Source of the DNA: Nostoc sp. JL33
GTDB taxonomy: Bacteria; Cyanobacteriota; Cyanobacteriia; Cyanobacteriales; Nostocaceae
DNA: 64,000 bases
Reading direction: 5' to 3'
Assembly (NCBI RefSeq): GCF_017114985.1
Contig: NZ_JABXKP010000060.1
Coordinates: forward strand, 1-64,000
The notes under the pieces are model-generated. The model was not told where the DNA came from. It did not search any database and was given only the letters and a program-made list of their open reading frames with translations. The translations under genes and the position numbers were made by a program. The stretch's first letter is position 1. Each line of letters begins with the position of its first letter. Positions 18,254 through 27,120 of the stretch are shown here, in pieces.

Positions 18254-18581
18254 AACAATTAGGGATATTGGATTTGGGATTGTAAAGATATTCCAGAGAA
18301 AATCTTTACATCAGTTATAAAGTGCAATTACGAGTTTTTAGTGATGTAGCAATCCTGATTTGACACGCTGCTAAGGATGTTTTAGCACGTTCAGGTGTCA
18401 GCGATCGAATTCTCCGATGCAATCTTAATAACTAACTCCAAATACCATTCCTATACCAGTAATTCTGGAAGGAAATTAACAAGTTGGGCATGGGACATGG
18501 GGCATGGGTATGGAGAATAGGGGGATGAGAAAGTGAGGGAGAAGAATTAATAACCAATGCCCAATGCCCAATGCCCAATGA
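18254..18581. repeat. Spacer with AATGCCC heptamer repeats
   Basis: The spacer between nadK and the response regulator ends in a tandem AATGCCC repeat (18554-18580), preceded by GGCATGGG-type degenerate repeats. Related heptamer arrays occur at 38321-38377 and 63604-63621. No gene seen. Confidence 0.7.
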
Positions 18582-19505
18582 CTACGGCAATTCTACCGAA
18601 GTTGGTTTAGCGATATGTGGCAAACCCCAACCTAATTTTTCTCGCAAAATTCGGAAAAACTCAGGCGGTTGCAGGCGAATAAATCGGACACTATATTGCG
18701 ATCGCTCCATATACACTCTATCCTCTGGTAAAATATAGCACCCGCCATTGCCATCTACCACCATCACCAGCCGAGGAATGTTTACTGGGTAGATGCTAAC
18801 CGATTCCGTATCTGGAAATACCAATGCTCTAGAAGCTAGGGAATGGGGACAAATGGGTACTAGCTGTAAAGCAGGTACGCCAGGAGTCACCACTGGGCCA
18901 CCAGCACTCAATGAGTAAGCTGTAGAACCAGTAGGCGTAGAAACAATCACACCATCCGCCGCAATATCTACTGGCGCATGACGCCCTATGGCAATTTCAA
19001 AATGGCACATAGAGGTCAAAGGTTCCCGATGCAGAACCATTTCATTCAAGCAGAGGGCTTCCCACAGCACTGCTTCTCCCCGCAAAACTTTGACGGTGAG
19101 CATAGCTCGTTCTTCAATTTCATACTCACCCGCCATTGTCTGTTCTAGTGCTTGGGGCAATTGATTCAGGAAGGTTTCTGTCAAAAATCCCATGTGGCCG
19201 GTATTCACTGTTAGCAGTGGAATACCACAGGGGGCTACCTGACGAGACGCTGCTAAAACAGTGCCGTCTCCCCCTAACACCACTGCAAACTCCATATCTG
19301 AGTCAAAACCAGGGGGCGTTAGACCGTCAATGGGGGTGTGGCATACAGGACTCTCTGGGGTAGAGTAGCCCAATATTCCACCGATACTCGATGTGACACA
19401 CACATCCCAACCGGCTGCGGTTAGCTTGTCTTTCAACTCGATAGCGACACGGCCCGCTATCGGTTTAACGTCATTGTAGATAATGCCTGCTTTCGGCACA
19501 CTCAA
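18582..19505 (-). CDS. nadK: NAD(+) kinase
   Basis: A 307-residue kinase that phosphorylates NAD+ to NADP+ using ATP or polyphosphate; it sets the NADP pool for photosynthesis. The diagnostic G78-G79-D80-G81-T82 motif is present, then [10 protein letters not shown] and the downstream [22 protein letters not shown] motif. Cyanobacteria usually carry two NAD kinases; this one has the longer loop [20 protein letters not shown] before the GGDG motif. It is on the same strand as the NblR-like gene, about 330 bases upstream of it. Confidence 0.93.
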   Translation of the reverse strand: MSVPKAGIIYNDVKPIAGRVAIELKDKLTAAGWDVCVTSSIGGILGYSTPESPVCHTPIDGLTPPGFDSDMEFAVVLGGDGTVLAASRQVAPCGIPLLTVNTGHMGFLTETFLNQLPQALEQTMAGEYEIEERAMLTVKVLRGEAVLWEALCLNEMVLHREPLTSMCHFEIAIGRHAPVDIAADGVIVSTPTGSTAYSLSAGGPVVTPGVPALQLVPICPHSLASRALVFPDTESVSIYPVNIPRLVMVVDGNGGCYILPEDRVYMERSQYSVRFIRLQPPEFFRILREKLGWGLPHIAKPTSVELP

Positions 19506-19628
19506 ATATCCAAGTTTAGGCGGTGCTCTTTATTATGTAATCCTTACACATTTTGGTCATGTAGTCATTAATCTAGAGTCAAATATCCAGAGTCTAGAAT
19601 TTAACGACTAATGTCTCTTTTGTAATGA

Positions 19629-20627
19629 CTATTGACTATTGGCTTTTGAAGACTGTTTAAAAGGAGTTTTTTTAGGTTTCTGCTTCTTGCTTTTATTTTT
19701 CTGGTAGTCTAACTCTTTGAGCTTCTTCATTATTCGGCTGAAGTACTCTTGTAGATAGGTTTCTAGGGTTGTGGTTTGTTGCTGATCTAAACCAAATACT
19801 GTGTATACTTCATCCATTGAAGCATTTAACTGTTTACCACTAGCCAATACTTCTGTAAACGCTAGCCTGTCTGCTACGTTCCATCCCCACTGAAAGAACC
19901 GCATTAAGCCCCGCACAGCACGCAGCAAGTTTATTGGCATCCGCGTTACCCTGGCGTCTTTTCCAGATAAGCGTTCGCACAGGTTGATAATTTCCTCTGC
20001 ACTCCATGCACGAGTCCCGACTACAGGAAAAGCTTGGTTTTCCGTTTCTGGTACACTCAATGCTCGGATAGCAAACTTCGCAATGTCCTGAGTATCCATA
20101 TAGGCGATGGGAGAAGAATTGCCTGTCACCCAAACTGGCTGTGATTCCAAAATGGGAATCCCGTACTGACCGATTAATCCTTGCATAAACCCAGCTAGCC
20201 GCAAGATGGTGTAATTCAAGCCAGACTCAGCCAGGAAGAGTTCTGTACACCGCTTAATTTCCATTAGCGGCACTTCTGGGTATTTATCAGCATCTAAAAT
20301 CGAAAAGAAGATAAAACGCTCTACACCTGCTGCTTTTGCTGCTTGAATCAATGCTACTTTACCATCCCAGTCTACTTGTTTGATACTGAGTGAATCTGTA
20401 GGGCGAGATGTTGAGGCATCAATAACTTGGGTTACACCTTCTAATGCTTCGGCTAAGGTATCGGGGTAACGTAAATTTCCTGGTACGAGTTCTGCACCCC
20501 ATTCTTTCAGAAAAGCTGCTTTTTTACTGCTTCGCACAAGACAGCGTACTTTATATCCCTCATCGATTGCACGACGAGCCACTTGTCTTCCTAAGGTGCC
20601 AGTGGCACCGACGATTAATAATGTCAT
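19629..20627 (-). CDS. ycf39: Ycf39-type NAD(P)-binding photosystem II assembly factor
   Basis: A 332-residue atypical short-chain dehydrogenase of the NmrA group. The nucleotide-binding motif is LLIVGATGTLGRQVARRA, followed by DASTSRPTD and SILDADKYPEVPLMEIK. The YxxxK catalytic pair of classical dehydrogenases is missing, as in Ycf39/HCF244. The protein is known to pair with high-light-inducible proteins and deliver chlorophyll during D1 synthesis. A Lys-rich tail (KNKSKKQKPKK) is unusual and may contact membrane or RNA. petM lies 258 bases upstream on the same strand, an arrangement seen in other cyanobacteria as far as I recall. Confidence 0.85.
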   Translation of the reverse strand: MTLLIVGATGTLGRQVARRAIDEGYKVRCLVRSSKKAAFLKEWGAELVPGNLRYPDTLAEALEGVTQVIDASTSRPTDSLSIKQVDWDGKVALIQAAKAAGVERFIFFSILDADKYPEVPLMEIKRCTELFLAESGLNYTILRLAGFMQGLIGQYGIPILESQPVWVTGNSSPIAYMDTQDIAKFAIRALSVPETENQAFPVVGTRAWSAEEIINLCERLSGKDARVTRMPINLLRAVRGLMRFFQWGWNVADRLAFTEVLASGKQLNASMDEVYTVFGLDQQQTTTLETYLQEYFSRIMKKLKELDYQKNKSKKQKPKKTPFKQSSKANSQ

Positions 20628-20854
20628 GAGGGTTGTAATAAATTTTAATGTTTTATGAAAAGAATGTTATCAGAATAACCTATGCAAACAAAACTTTACA
20701 TCTTTTCTCAGAAAATAAATTTATTTGGAGAGACTTATGGGAAAATCGCTGTCCAGTTAACGGACAAGCTTTTTTCCCATTTCGGTGAAAAAGGGGAGTG
20801 GGGAATTGGGAATTGGGAATGGGGAAGTGGGAGTGGGGAGAATAATAACTCCTG

Positions 20855-20880
20855 TACAGACGCGATTAATCGCGTCTGTA
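20855..20880. repeat. 26-bp perfect palindrome after petM; probable terminator
   Basis: TACAGACGCGATT followed by its exact complement AATCGCGTCTGTA. It starts 5 bases past the petM stop codon. A 20-bp version occurs at 8874-8893. A GGGGAATTGGGAATT-type repeat lies beside it (20791-20842). Confidence 0.7.
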
Positions 20881-20885
20881 CTCAA

Positions 20886-20990
20886 TTATTCTTCTGTGCC
20901 CTGAATTTTCAGTAACAACGCGCCTAAGCCCCAGCCCACGAAGATTAAACCGAAGGATAATAGAGCTGCATTCAAAAGTTCGCCGCTCAT
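20886..20990 (-). CDS. petM: Cytochrome b6f complex subunit 7 (PetM)
   Basis: A 34-residue single-helix subunit of the cytochrome b6f complex in the thylakoid membrane. The product reads [34 protein letters not shown], which matches PetM closely: a short polar N-terminus, one hydrophobic helix (about 6-28) and an acidic end. AAGGAG precedes the ATG by about 10 bases. It is too short for most gene callers. A dispersed palindrome immediately downstream probably serves as its terminator, separating it from ycf39. Confidence 0.93.
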   Translation of the reverse strand: MSGELLNAALLSFGLIFVGWGLGALLLKIQGTEE

Positions 20991-21205
20991 TGGTGTGATT
21001 CTCCTTATGCAAAGTAGTGTGTGTAAACTAGTCCTACCAGAAGCTTTTCAATAGTTGCTGTAGGATTAGACCTGTGTAAATAATTTTAAACTAGTTTAGC
21101 AGGTAATCCCTACTGCTTGAGGGGGCAATCCCTACTGTTGCGAAAAGGGGGAGATGGGGAAATTAGGAAAATTTGATGATAATAATTATGAAGGAAAATT
21201 AATTT

Positions 21206-22291
21206 ATGTATGAAAATAATCAAGGTAATTTAGTTAGCAAAGAGAATCATCCGCGTTTGGCGCTGACGTTGGGAGATCCTGCGGGGATTGGGCCGGAGGT
21301 GATTTTGAAAGCTTTAGCAGATCCGGAAATTAGTAAAAAATATGACATTACAGTGGTGGGTAACAGGGATTTGCTGGCACAGACTTATCACGAACTGAAT
21401 TTAACTGAGAATTTAGCACCTTTGGTAAATCCAGAGGTGTTGTCAGTCAGTAATGTGCAGTTGGATGGGAAAATTAGAGGTGAAATTCTCCCAGGAATAG
21501 GTAATGTGGCGAGTGGTGCGGCTAGTTTTGCATATATGGAATATGCGATCGCTCAAACACTGGCTGGTAAATTTGATGGTATTGTCACCGGCCCGATCGC
21601 TAAATCTGCTTGGAAAGCCGCAGGGTATAATTATCCAGGGCAAACGGAACTTTTGGCACAAAAATCAGGTGTTGACCGTTTTGGGATGTTATTTGTGGCG
21701 CGATCGCCCCATACTAATTGGACACTCCGCACCTTACTTGCTACCACACATATTCCCCTACGTCAAGTAGCAGATACATTGACACCGCAGTTGTTGACAC
21801 AGAAATTGGATTTGCTGGTGGAGTGTTTGGAGAGGGATTTTGGTATACATAGAGGGAGAATTGCGATCGCAGGTTTAAATCCCCACAGTGGCGAACAGGG
21901 ACAACTTGGACATGAAGAACAAGATTGGTTAATCCCCTGGTTAGAGCAAGAGCGGCAAAATCGACCACAATTGCAACTAGATGGGCCGATACCGCCAGAT
22001 ACGATGTGGGTTAAACCTGGTCAAGCTTGGTATGGAAATTCTTTAGTACAAAATCCGGCTGATGCTTATCTAGCACTTTACCACGACCAAGGCTTAATTC
22101 CTGTGAAGCTGATGGCATTTGATCGGGCAGTTAATACTTCTATTGGTCTTCCTTTCGTTCGGACTTCACCAGATCATGGAACAGCGTTTGATATTGCGGG
22201 TAAGGGAATTGCTGATGCTACGAGTATGAAAGCAGCGATACATTTAGCGGCTGAGTTAGTTAATCAAAGGCTGGCGGCGAGAAAACTATGA
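21206..22291 (+). CDS. pdxA: 4-hydroxythreonine-4-phosphate dehydrogenase
   Basis: A 361-residue NAD-dependent enzyme of pyridoxal 5'-phosphate synthesis; it oxidises 4-phosphohydroxy-threonine, whose product then combines with deoxyxylulose phosphate through PdxJ. Visible family motifs are [13 protein letters not shown] near the N-terminus, the metal-binding histidines in [19 protein letters not shown] and [11 protein letters not shown], and [16 protein letters not shown] near the end. Length is slightly above the usual ~330 residues through a short N-terminal extension. It is followed after 39 bases by a toxin-antitoxin pair. Confidence 0.93.
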   Translation: MYENNQGNLVSKENHPRLALTLGDPAGIGPEVILKALADPEISKKYDITVVGNRDLLAQTYHELNLTENLAPLVNPEVLSVSNVQLDGKIRGEILPGIGNVASGAASFAYMEYAIAQTLAGKFDGIVTGPIAKSAWKAAGYNYPGQTELLAQKSGVDRFGMLFVARSPHTNWTLRTLLATTHIPLRQVADTLTPQLLTQKLDLLVECLERDFGIHRGRIAIAGLNPHSGEQGQLGHEEQDWLIPWLEQERQNRPQLQLDGPIPPDTMWVKPGQAWYGNSLVQNPADAYLALYHDQGLIPVKLMAFDRAVNTSIGLPFVRTSPDHGTAFDIAGKGIADATSMKAAIHLAAELVNQRLAARKL

Positions 22292-22330
22292 ATTATTTCA
22301 TGATTTATAACTAGACTTGTCCAAAGAATC

Positions 22331-22669
22331 ATGGAAGTGCAACCAAGAGAAATTAGGAATTATCTGACAGTAGATGGAAAAAATATTTTTGATGAGTGGC
22401 TTGATTCTCTGCGAGATAGAAGAGCAAAAGCTAAAATAAGAGCCAGACTTGACCGAGTTGAAGATGGTAATTTAGGTGATTGTAAGTCAGTTGGAGAAGG
22501 TGTTTTTGAATTGAGAATCGACTCTGGCCCAGGCTACCGCATATACTTTGGAGAAGAAGGGATAACAATTATTATTCTTTTGTGTGGTGGAGATAAAAGC
22601 ACTCAGAAACAAGATGTTGATAAAGCTCAGGAATATTGGAAAGACTATAGGAGTAGAGATAATGCCTAG
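22331..22669 (+). CDS. RelE/ParE-superfamily toxin (HigB-like, Gp49 type)
   Basis: A 112-residue toxin of the Gp49/HigB branch of RelE-type mRNA interferases. Key segments are FDEWLDSLRDRRAKAKIRARLDRVEDGNLGD and GVFELRIDSGPGYRIYFG, with LLCGGDKSTQKQDVDKAQEYW at the end. This GDK.TQ..DI..A pattern is typical of the group. It overlaps the downstream antitoxin gene by 8 bases; toxin-first order is normal for HigBA-type systems. Expected action is translation-dependent mRNA cleavage when the antitoxin is lost. Target specificity cannot be read from sequence. Confidence 0.85.
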   Translation: MEVQPREIRNYLTVDGKNIFDEWLDSLRDRRAKAKIRARLDRVEDGNLGDCKSVGEGVFELRIDSGPGYRIYFGEEGITIIILLCGGDKSTQKQDVDKAQEYWKDYRSRDNA

Positions 22670-22958
22670 AAGTGTAAGCTATCACGAAGGACTAGTTAAA
22701 CATCTCCAAGATCCACTAGAAGCAGCATCTTATATCGAAGTAGTTCTAGAAGAGGGCGATCCTAAAATGTTAGGAAAAGCGCTCAAAAATGTGATTGAGG
22801 CACAGGGTGGAATTGATCGGTTTCCATCGGAAGTTAAGCAATGCTATGAGCAACTCGACTTGATGTTATCTGAACAAGGAGAAATTGAATTTTATTGTCT
22901 GAGGAAATTACTGGATGCATTGGGATTACAGCTAGCAGTAACAGTGAAGTTAGTATGA
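22662..22958 (+). CDS. HigA-like antitoxin
   Basis: A 98-residue antitoxin. The ATG at 22662 is chosen over the longer frame because AGGAG lies 8 bases upstream and the first residues then read MPRSVSYHEGLVKHLQDPLEAASYIEVVLEEGDPKML, typical of HigA-like addiction-module antidotes. The middle (KMLGKALKNVIEAQGG) resembles the first helices of a helix-turn-helix, and LRKLLDALGLQLAV is the usual C-terminal end. It should bind both the toxin and the operator in front of the pair. It overlaps the toxin gene, so the two are translationally coupled. Confidence 0.8.
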   Translation: MPRSVSYHEGLVKHLQDPLEAASYIEVVLEEGDPKMLGKALKNVIEAQGGIDRFPSEVKQCYEQLDLMLSEQGEIEFYCLRKLLDALGLQLAVTVKLV

Positions 22959-23225
22959 GGTGATTTTTTAAGGACAGTTTAAATCGCTCAGTCTTATACC
23001 TTACCAATTTATTTTTACAATTTATAAATTTCCTCTCGAAGTTATTTACTAATTTCGAGTGAAGCTAATTTGCATATCCCAGTCATTCACTAGTTGTTTG
23101 TCTGGTTTTTTTTTCCTAATTTTGGAAGCTGTCATTTAACAGTATATATGAAAATTCTAATTTATTACTTTAACTCTTTGACTTTATCATCGAACCTATT
23201 TCCTAGCTTCAAGTAAAGGTGATTT

Positions 23226-23271
23226 ATAAATACCAGCCATCTGTTTTTCGGACGACTGGTATTTATTTTTT
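23226..23271. terminator. Hairpin with T-run in the spacer after the toxin-antitoxin pair
   Basis: ATAAATACCAG facing CTGGTATTTAT with a partly paired inner stem, followed by TTTTTTG. It lies about 270 bases after the antitoxin. The rest of 22959-23499 shows only AT-rich sequence, including two similar segments with CAAG/CGAGTGAAGC and ACCAGCC/CCCAGTC at about 23060 and 23210. Confidence 0.55.
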
Positions 23272-23499
23272 GTGCTTTTGTGGTTAGAGAAAGAAGAGGC
23301 TAACGCCTAAAGGAAATGAAGAAAAGAATTAAAGAGTTGTACTCCAATAGTCGTGGTGTCCACATGCCTTTAAATATTTTTTCTTAAACGCTTCGCGCTG
23401 AAGGGGGAGTGAACTGACTAATTGTAACCGTATTTCCTATTGAGTCACTCTTTGGCTCATAGAGGTTTATTTTTTTTTGACAACTCATGAGGTTTTAAT

Positions 23500-23811
23500 A
23501 TGCCAGAATTCTTGATTAATCTTTGTGAAATTCCCGGTGTTCCTGTTGGACGTATCTTTGTTCCTCACTCTTTCACAACTAAGCCTAACTTTCTTCGTTG
23601 GTATCAATCTGTGGAGATTCGCCGCGTCACTCCTTATGTTAGTGGGAAAGTGATTTGGTTTATTGCTCCTGTTTCTGAATATCATCGTCTTGCATCTTTT
23701 TATCCACACCATCGCCATGCAGCTTATACTCACTATCTTTTGAAGTCTGCTTCTACATTCTTTAAGGGGCTGAAATCACCGCACCTGCTTGATAGTGAGT
23801 ATCTTGACTAA
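23500..23811 (+). CDS. Small unknown protein of the integrated replicon
   Basis: A 103-residue basic protein (MPEFLINLCEIPGVPVGRIF...) with several aromatic and His/Arg residues and no motif that I recognise. It lies 9 bases from the end of the rep gene, in convergent orientation, which suggests both belong to one element. ATGAGG about 8 bases upstream is a weak ribosome site. It could be a copy-control, relaxase-accessory or antitoxin-like protein; none of these is supported by sequence. A chance frame is possible, but its length and context argue for a real gene. Confidence 0.5.
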   Translation: MPEFLINLCEIPGVPVGRIFVPHSFTTKPNFLRWYQSVEIRRVTPYVSGKVIWFIAPVSEYHRLASFYPHHRHAAYTHYLLKSASTFFKGLKSPHLLDSEYLD

Positions 23812-23820
23812 TCTTAGTTA

Positions 23821-24861
23821 TCACTCTATATTAAATCTTTGTAACTTGCGCTCCCATCGGAAATACAAACTTTCCCCATCCACCTCATCTGTCTCTTCAC
23901 TTTCATCAATGAGGTCTTGGTTTTTCTCCTCTAATTCGCGCATATACTGCCTGAGTATACCCCCAATAGCGATCGCTCTACTTTTATGCAGTTGACGGGT
24001 TAACTCTAAAAACCATTCTTTATCACCCACCAAATCTGACTCTTTCACTTGATACTTGAGAATTTCTGGGATGAGTAGTGATGGGTTATGATGCTTTGCG
24101 TAGACGCGAAGCGGCTTGTCGCCAGACATCGCGCTAGTATGAACAACAGGCTGGTAATCAATCCGTAAGCACTGCTGCCACAACGCTACCCATTTGGCAT
24201 GAGAAAGATACCCATGACTGAAATACGAAGGCGGCACCATTGCCAAAATATGTAAATGCGGGTGTGCTGAGACTCCATCTCTACCTTTAGTTACTTCTGT
24301 AGATTTCACCCAACCTTTCGCAGGCCATGCTTTCAATTCAGTAAATCGCTTAAAAGCTTTATTTATCGAATCCAAGTTTTCCCTGAGTTCTTTAATCTGG
24401 CAATTCTTTACAGTTAAGGTGACAAATAGCCAACGGTAATTGGGGTAATCAGTTACAACCTGTGGGAGAATTTTGTAAGCTCTTGCTTTCCACATTAGCG
24501 ATGTCTGACGACAAGCCGCTTTGCGTCTACGCCTCCACTGACAAACCGGACAGTGGCGAACCCTACAGAATCGTGCATCTGATAGCTTTAACTTGAGAAT
24601 ACCTTCCGATTCGTCTGGCACTAATTGAAACTTAAGCAACTCGGAACACATTCTCATCCGCCAAGCATATTGCTGAAAATAATCTTCGTCTGCTTTGGCG
24701 TAATAATGCAAGACTTTATCAGTATTAGCTCTGTGTTTATCCCAGATTTTACCTATACGCGAAACTTCGGATAAGCTTTGTACATTTTGATTTTGTTGGA
24801 ACTTATTTTGAGACGATATATTAAAAGCAATAAAGTTACTGTCTGAGGCTTGAGCAGACAC
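23821..24861 (-). CDS. Rolling-circle replication initiator (HUH Rep, pC194/pUB110 type)
   Basis: A 346-residue Rep. Motifs in order: zinc-finger-like C99, C104, C107 (FCRVRHCPVCQWRR), motif 1 WLFVTLTV (about 145-152), HUH motif H202-L-H204 in AHPHLHILAM, and catalytic Tyr270 in EILKYQVKESD. These are the hallmarks of Rep proteins that nick the double-strand origin of small rolling-circle plasmids. No mobilisation, partition or selectable gene follows, so this appears to be an integrated small plasmid or a Rep-driven element. Residues 110-122 and 244-256 are encoded by two oppositely oriented copies of a palindromic repeat, in frame. Whether the protein still works is open. Confidence 0.85.
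   Translation of the reverse strand: MSAQASDSNFIAFNISSQNKFQQNQNVQSLSEVSRIGKIWDKHRANTDKVLHYYAKADEDYFQQYAWRMRMCSELLKFQLVPDESEGILKLKLSDARFCRVRHCPVCQWRRRRKAACRQTSLMWKARAYKILPQVVTDYPNYRWLFVTLTVKNCQIKELRENLDSINKAFKRFTELKAWPAKGWVKSTEVTKGRDGVSAHPHLHILAMVPPSYFSHGYLSHAKWVALWQQCLRIDYQPVVHTSAMSGDKPLRVYAKHHNPSLLIPEILKYQVKESDLVGDKEWFLELTRQLHKSRAIAIGGILRQYMRELEEKNQDLIDESEETDEVDGESLYFRWERKLQRFNIE
24094..24132. repeat. Palindromic repeat inside rep, copy 1
   Basis: CTTTGCGTAGACGCGAAGCG then GCTTGTCGCCAGACATCGC encodes residues 244-256 of Rep (AMSGDKPLRVYAK). Its reverse complement matches the repeat at 24498-24533 with only a few differences. Confidence 0.75.
24498..24533. repeat. Palindromic repeat inside rep, copy 2, opposite orientation
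   Basis: GCGATGTCTGACGACAAGCC then GCTTTGCGTCTACGCC encodes residues 110-122 (RRRKAACRQTS) between the zinc-finger and the following SLMWKARA helix. Together with copy 1 it forms an inverted repeat pair inside one gene. Confidence 0.75.
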
Positions 24862-25075
24862 GAAATTACCAAATCAGTTTGTATCAACTTCCCAAATTAA
24901 CGCAAGTTATACGGTCAAGCCTCAGTAAAAGTATTTAGGTAAGTCAGATGTCATGAGAATTTATAATTATTACCCTATGCATAAATGCGCTTTTTTGTCT
25001 TCATTAATAAACAATGGTGCAACTCTGATTAATTACGAATTATGTTAGCGTAGCGTTAGCGACGTAGGAGCGTCA

Positions 25076-25795
25076 TTACGAATTAGTATTCTCGTCTGGC
25101 ACTTCAAACTTGTAACCATAGCCCCGCACAGTTTTAATAAACTCCGGTATGCTGGTATCGATTTCCATCTTCTTACGAAGCTGACCAATATGCACATCAA
25201 CCACTCGGCCATCTCCTATGTAGTCACAACCCCAGATTTTTTGGATTAGCTGTGGGCGACTCCAAGCCTGATTAGGATGACTTGCCAAAAAATGTAAGAT
25301 ATTAAATTCCAGCGCTGTTAAAGCCAGAGCTTTATCGTTAAGTGTTACCTCCCTACCCTCTGGGTTAATTACTAGCTGCTTGAAAATGATACGTTGTGTC
25401 GGAGAGGGGTTGATGTAGCGTATCCGTCTCAAAAGAGCTTCTACTCTAACTTCAACTTCTGCAAGACTAAATGGTTTAGTCATGAAATCATCAGCACCTG
25501 CGCTTAAGATTTTAATTTTATCAGCCTCGTCAGTCCTACTAGTCAGTATCAGCACTAAAACATTAGTACGACTCTGCATTTCTTGGCAGAGGCTATAACC
25601 ATTAACATCCGGCAAATTCCAATCCAGAATCACTAAAGCTGGGTTGAATTGCTCAAATAACGATAAAGCACTCTTACCATCTGCTGCCGACTCTATTTGA
25701 TATTTGCGACTTAAAAAACGATAGACGAGATTTCGGACGCCGAAGTCATCATCGACGATCAAAATTTTGGGAGTAGTAGCGGTAATCATAACCAT
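25076..25795 (-). CDS. OmpR-family response regulator
   Basis: A 239-residue two-domain regulator. Receiver (about 10-122): acidic pair in ILIVDDDFG, phospho-acceptor in LVILDWNLPD, Thr/Ser switch in LILTSRTDEAD and Lys in MTKPFSLAE. Winged-helix effector (about 138-232): LTALEFNILHFLASHPNQAWSRPQL, IWGCDYIGDGRVVDVHIGQLRKK and TVRGYGYKFE. It resembles RppA/ManR-like regulators, but I cannot assign the target. No sensor kinase is adjacent, so it is an orphan. The start could also be Met3 instead of Met1. A palindromic repeat (25043-25070) sits just after its stop. Confidence 0.88.
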   Translation of the reverse strand: MVMITATTPKILIVDDDFGVRNLVYRFLSRKYQIESAADGKSALSLFEQFNPALVILDWNLPDVNGYSLCQEMQSRTNVLVLILTSRTDEADKIKILSAGADDFMTKPFSLAEVEVRVEALLRRIRYINPSPTQRIIFKQLVINPEGREVTLNDKALALTALEFNILHFLASHPNQAWSRPQLIQKIWGCDYIGDGRVVDVHIGQLRKKMEIDTSIPEFIKTVRGYGYKFEVPDENTNS

Positions 25796-26039
25796 AATGC
25801 TGCCTATTCTAGATTGGGCGATTCGCTATTGCACCAGTTTTGCTTTACGTGTTTCTTGGAAGTGTATTCACTCGCGTCTGTGCTGAGTACGATCGCTATT
25901 GTAGTACTTGTATACAATTAATTTTCAATGAAGTTTATGAAAACTTTAGGCATCGTAATGCTGAGAAAATGTATAATTTTTGTATGATTTTTGTATATTT
26001 TTGAATTTATATTCTACAATATTGAGCTTTTCTACTTAA

Positions 26040-26804
26040 TCAGGTGTAATTGAAGACCATGTTTATACCGTAAATAGTACAGAGAAACACCAAACGCCAC
26101 GGCAATTGCTACAACTTTGTCAGAACAACGCACTCCCTGATTCATTAGATATCTACAAAGGCTTACAAACTAAGCTATAAGCCAATCTAGATTCTAAACT
26201 CATACTTACCCAAATCTACTCTAGCCAAGGGGTATGTCTCCTTGAAGAGGGTCTACGAAAATTTACTCAGCGTGCATTTACATGTAGCTACCCTCTTAAG
26301 CATATACTATACTACAAGTTTCCGCCTGAGGCTATATTAATTAATGTTTTAGAGGAGATAACCAGCCTGCAATGGCGAGAAATTTCTGTAAATCCAGCCA
26401 AGTTATATGAGCAAGCACTGAATATTTTACTGGGAAGATGGGATGAAGTCAGAGGAATTAAACGCGATCGCGTTGCTCATAATTTGACTTTGGTAAGTAA
26501 GAAAAAACTGCTTTTTCAACTGACAACTATCAGTTTTGAGCAAGAAGATTACTTTTTATAACAAGAAAAAATGCTGCAACTTATAAGAGATATGCTGATT
26601 AAATATCGCAATATTGGTTACAACTTGCAGTTCAATGAACAGCAAAAAGAATTGCTTCAGCAATATTATGATATCAATAGATTGCTGGTAGATTGCCTCA
26701 ATAGTGCTGCTTATGCCACTCCAATAGTGCGGCAAATTGAAAAGAAATTATTGTTAGCGATCACAGATATTGAAAAGGTACGTAATTCCTGTAGTAATCG
26801 CTAA
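26040..26804 (+). pseudogene. Decayed C-terminal part of a STAND/NACHT-type protein
   Basis: One frame stays open from 26040 to the stop at 26804 except for two in-frame stops, near 26178 and 26559. It reads ...LLQLCQNNALPDSLDIYKGLQ*, then LEEGLRKFTQRAF, LEEITSLQWREISVNPAKLYEQ, LNILLGRWDEVRGIKRDRV, FEQEDYF*, then RLLVDCLNSAAYATPIVRQIEKKLLLAI. The RWDEVRGIKRD and LLVDCLNS.....R..IE..LLL phrases recall the end of large Nostoc NACHT/STAND ATPases (signal or defence proteins). The ATPase part is missing, so it is a relic. Family naming is from memory. Confidence 0.55.
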
Positions 26805-27120
26805 ATATTTTTAATTTTTAGACTATTTTTTGATTAATTAGGTAGGGGATTTAATAAATTTTAATTTATTTACAATGTATATGAATTATTTAATATTTTA
26901 AATATAAAGTTAAAATATGTTTAATAAAATTAATACAAAAGGCTGCCTCCCCTATAGTCTAAGTTGACTGTATTTGCAATGGATTAATTGGTAGAAAATA
27001 TTTTAATTAGTCACTCTATCTCAGGAGAGATTTTCAGGATATTCATCCCAGAGAAAGAGCAATTAAGTATGCTTAGTCCGTTAAATTGCTATTAATATCG
27101 TTACTTAGGAAGGAATAAAT
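26805..27120. other. AT-rich spacer before the rhodanese-like gene
   Basis: About 316 bases of very AT-rich DNA. AGGAAGG at about 27107-27113 is the likely ribosome site of the next gene. No repeat or RNA recognised. Confidence 0.4.
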
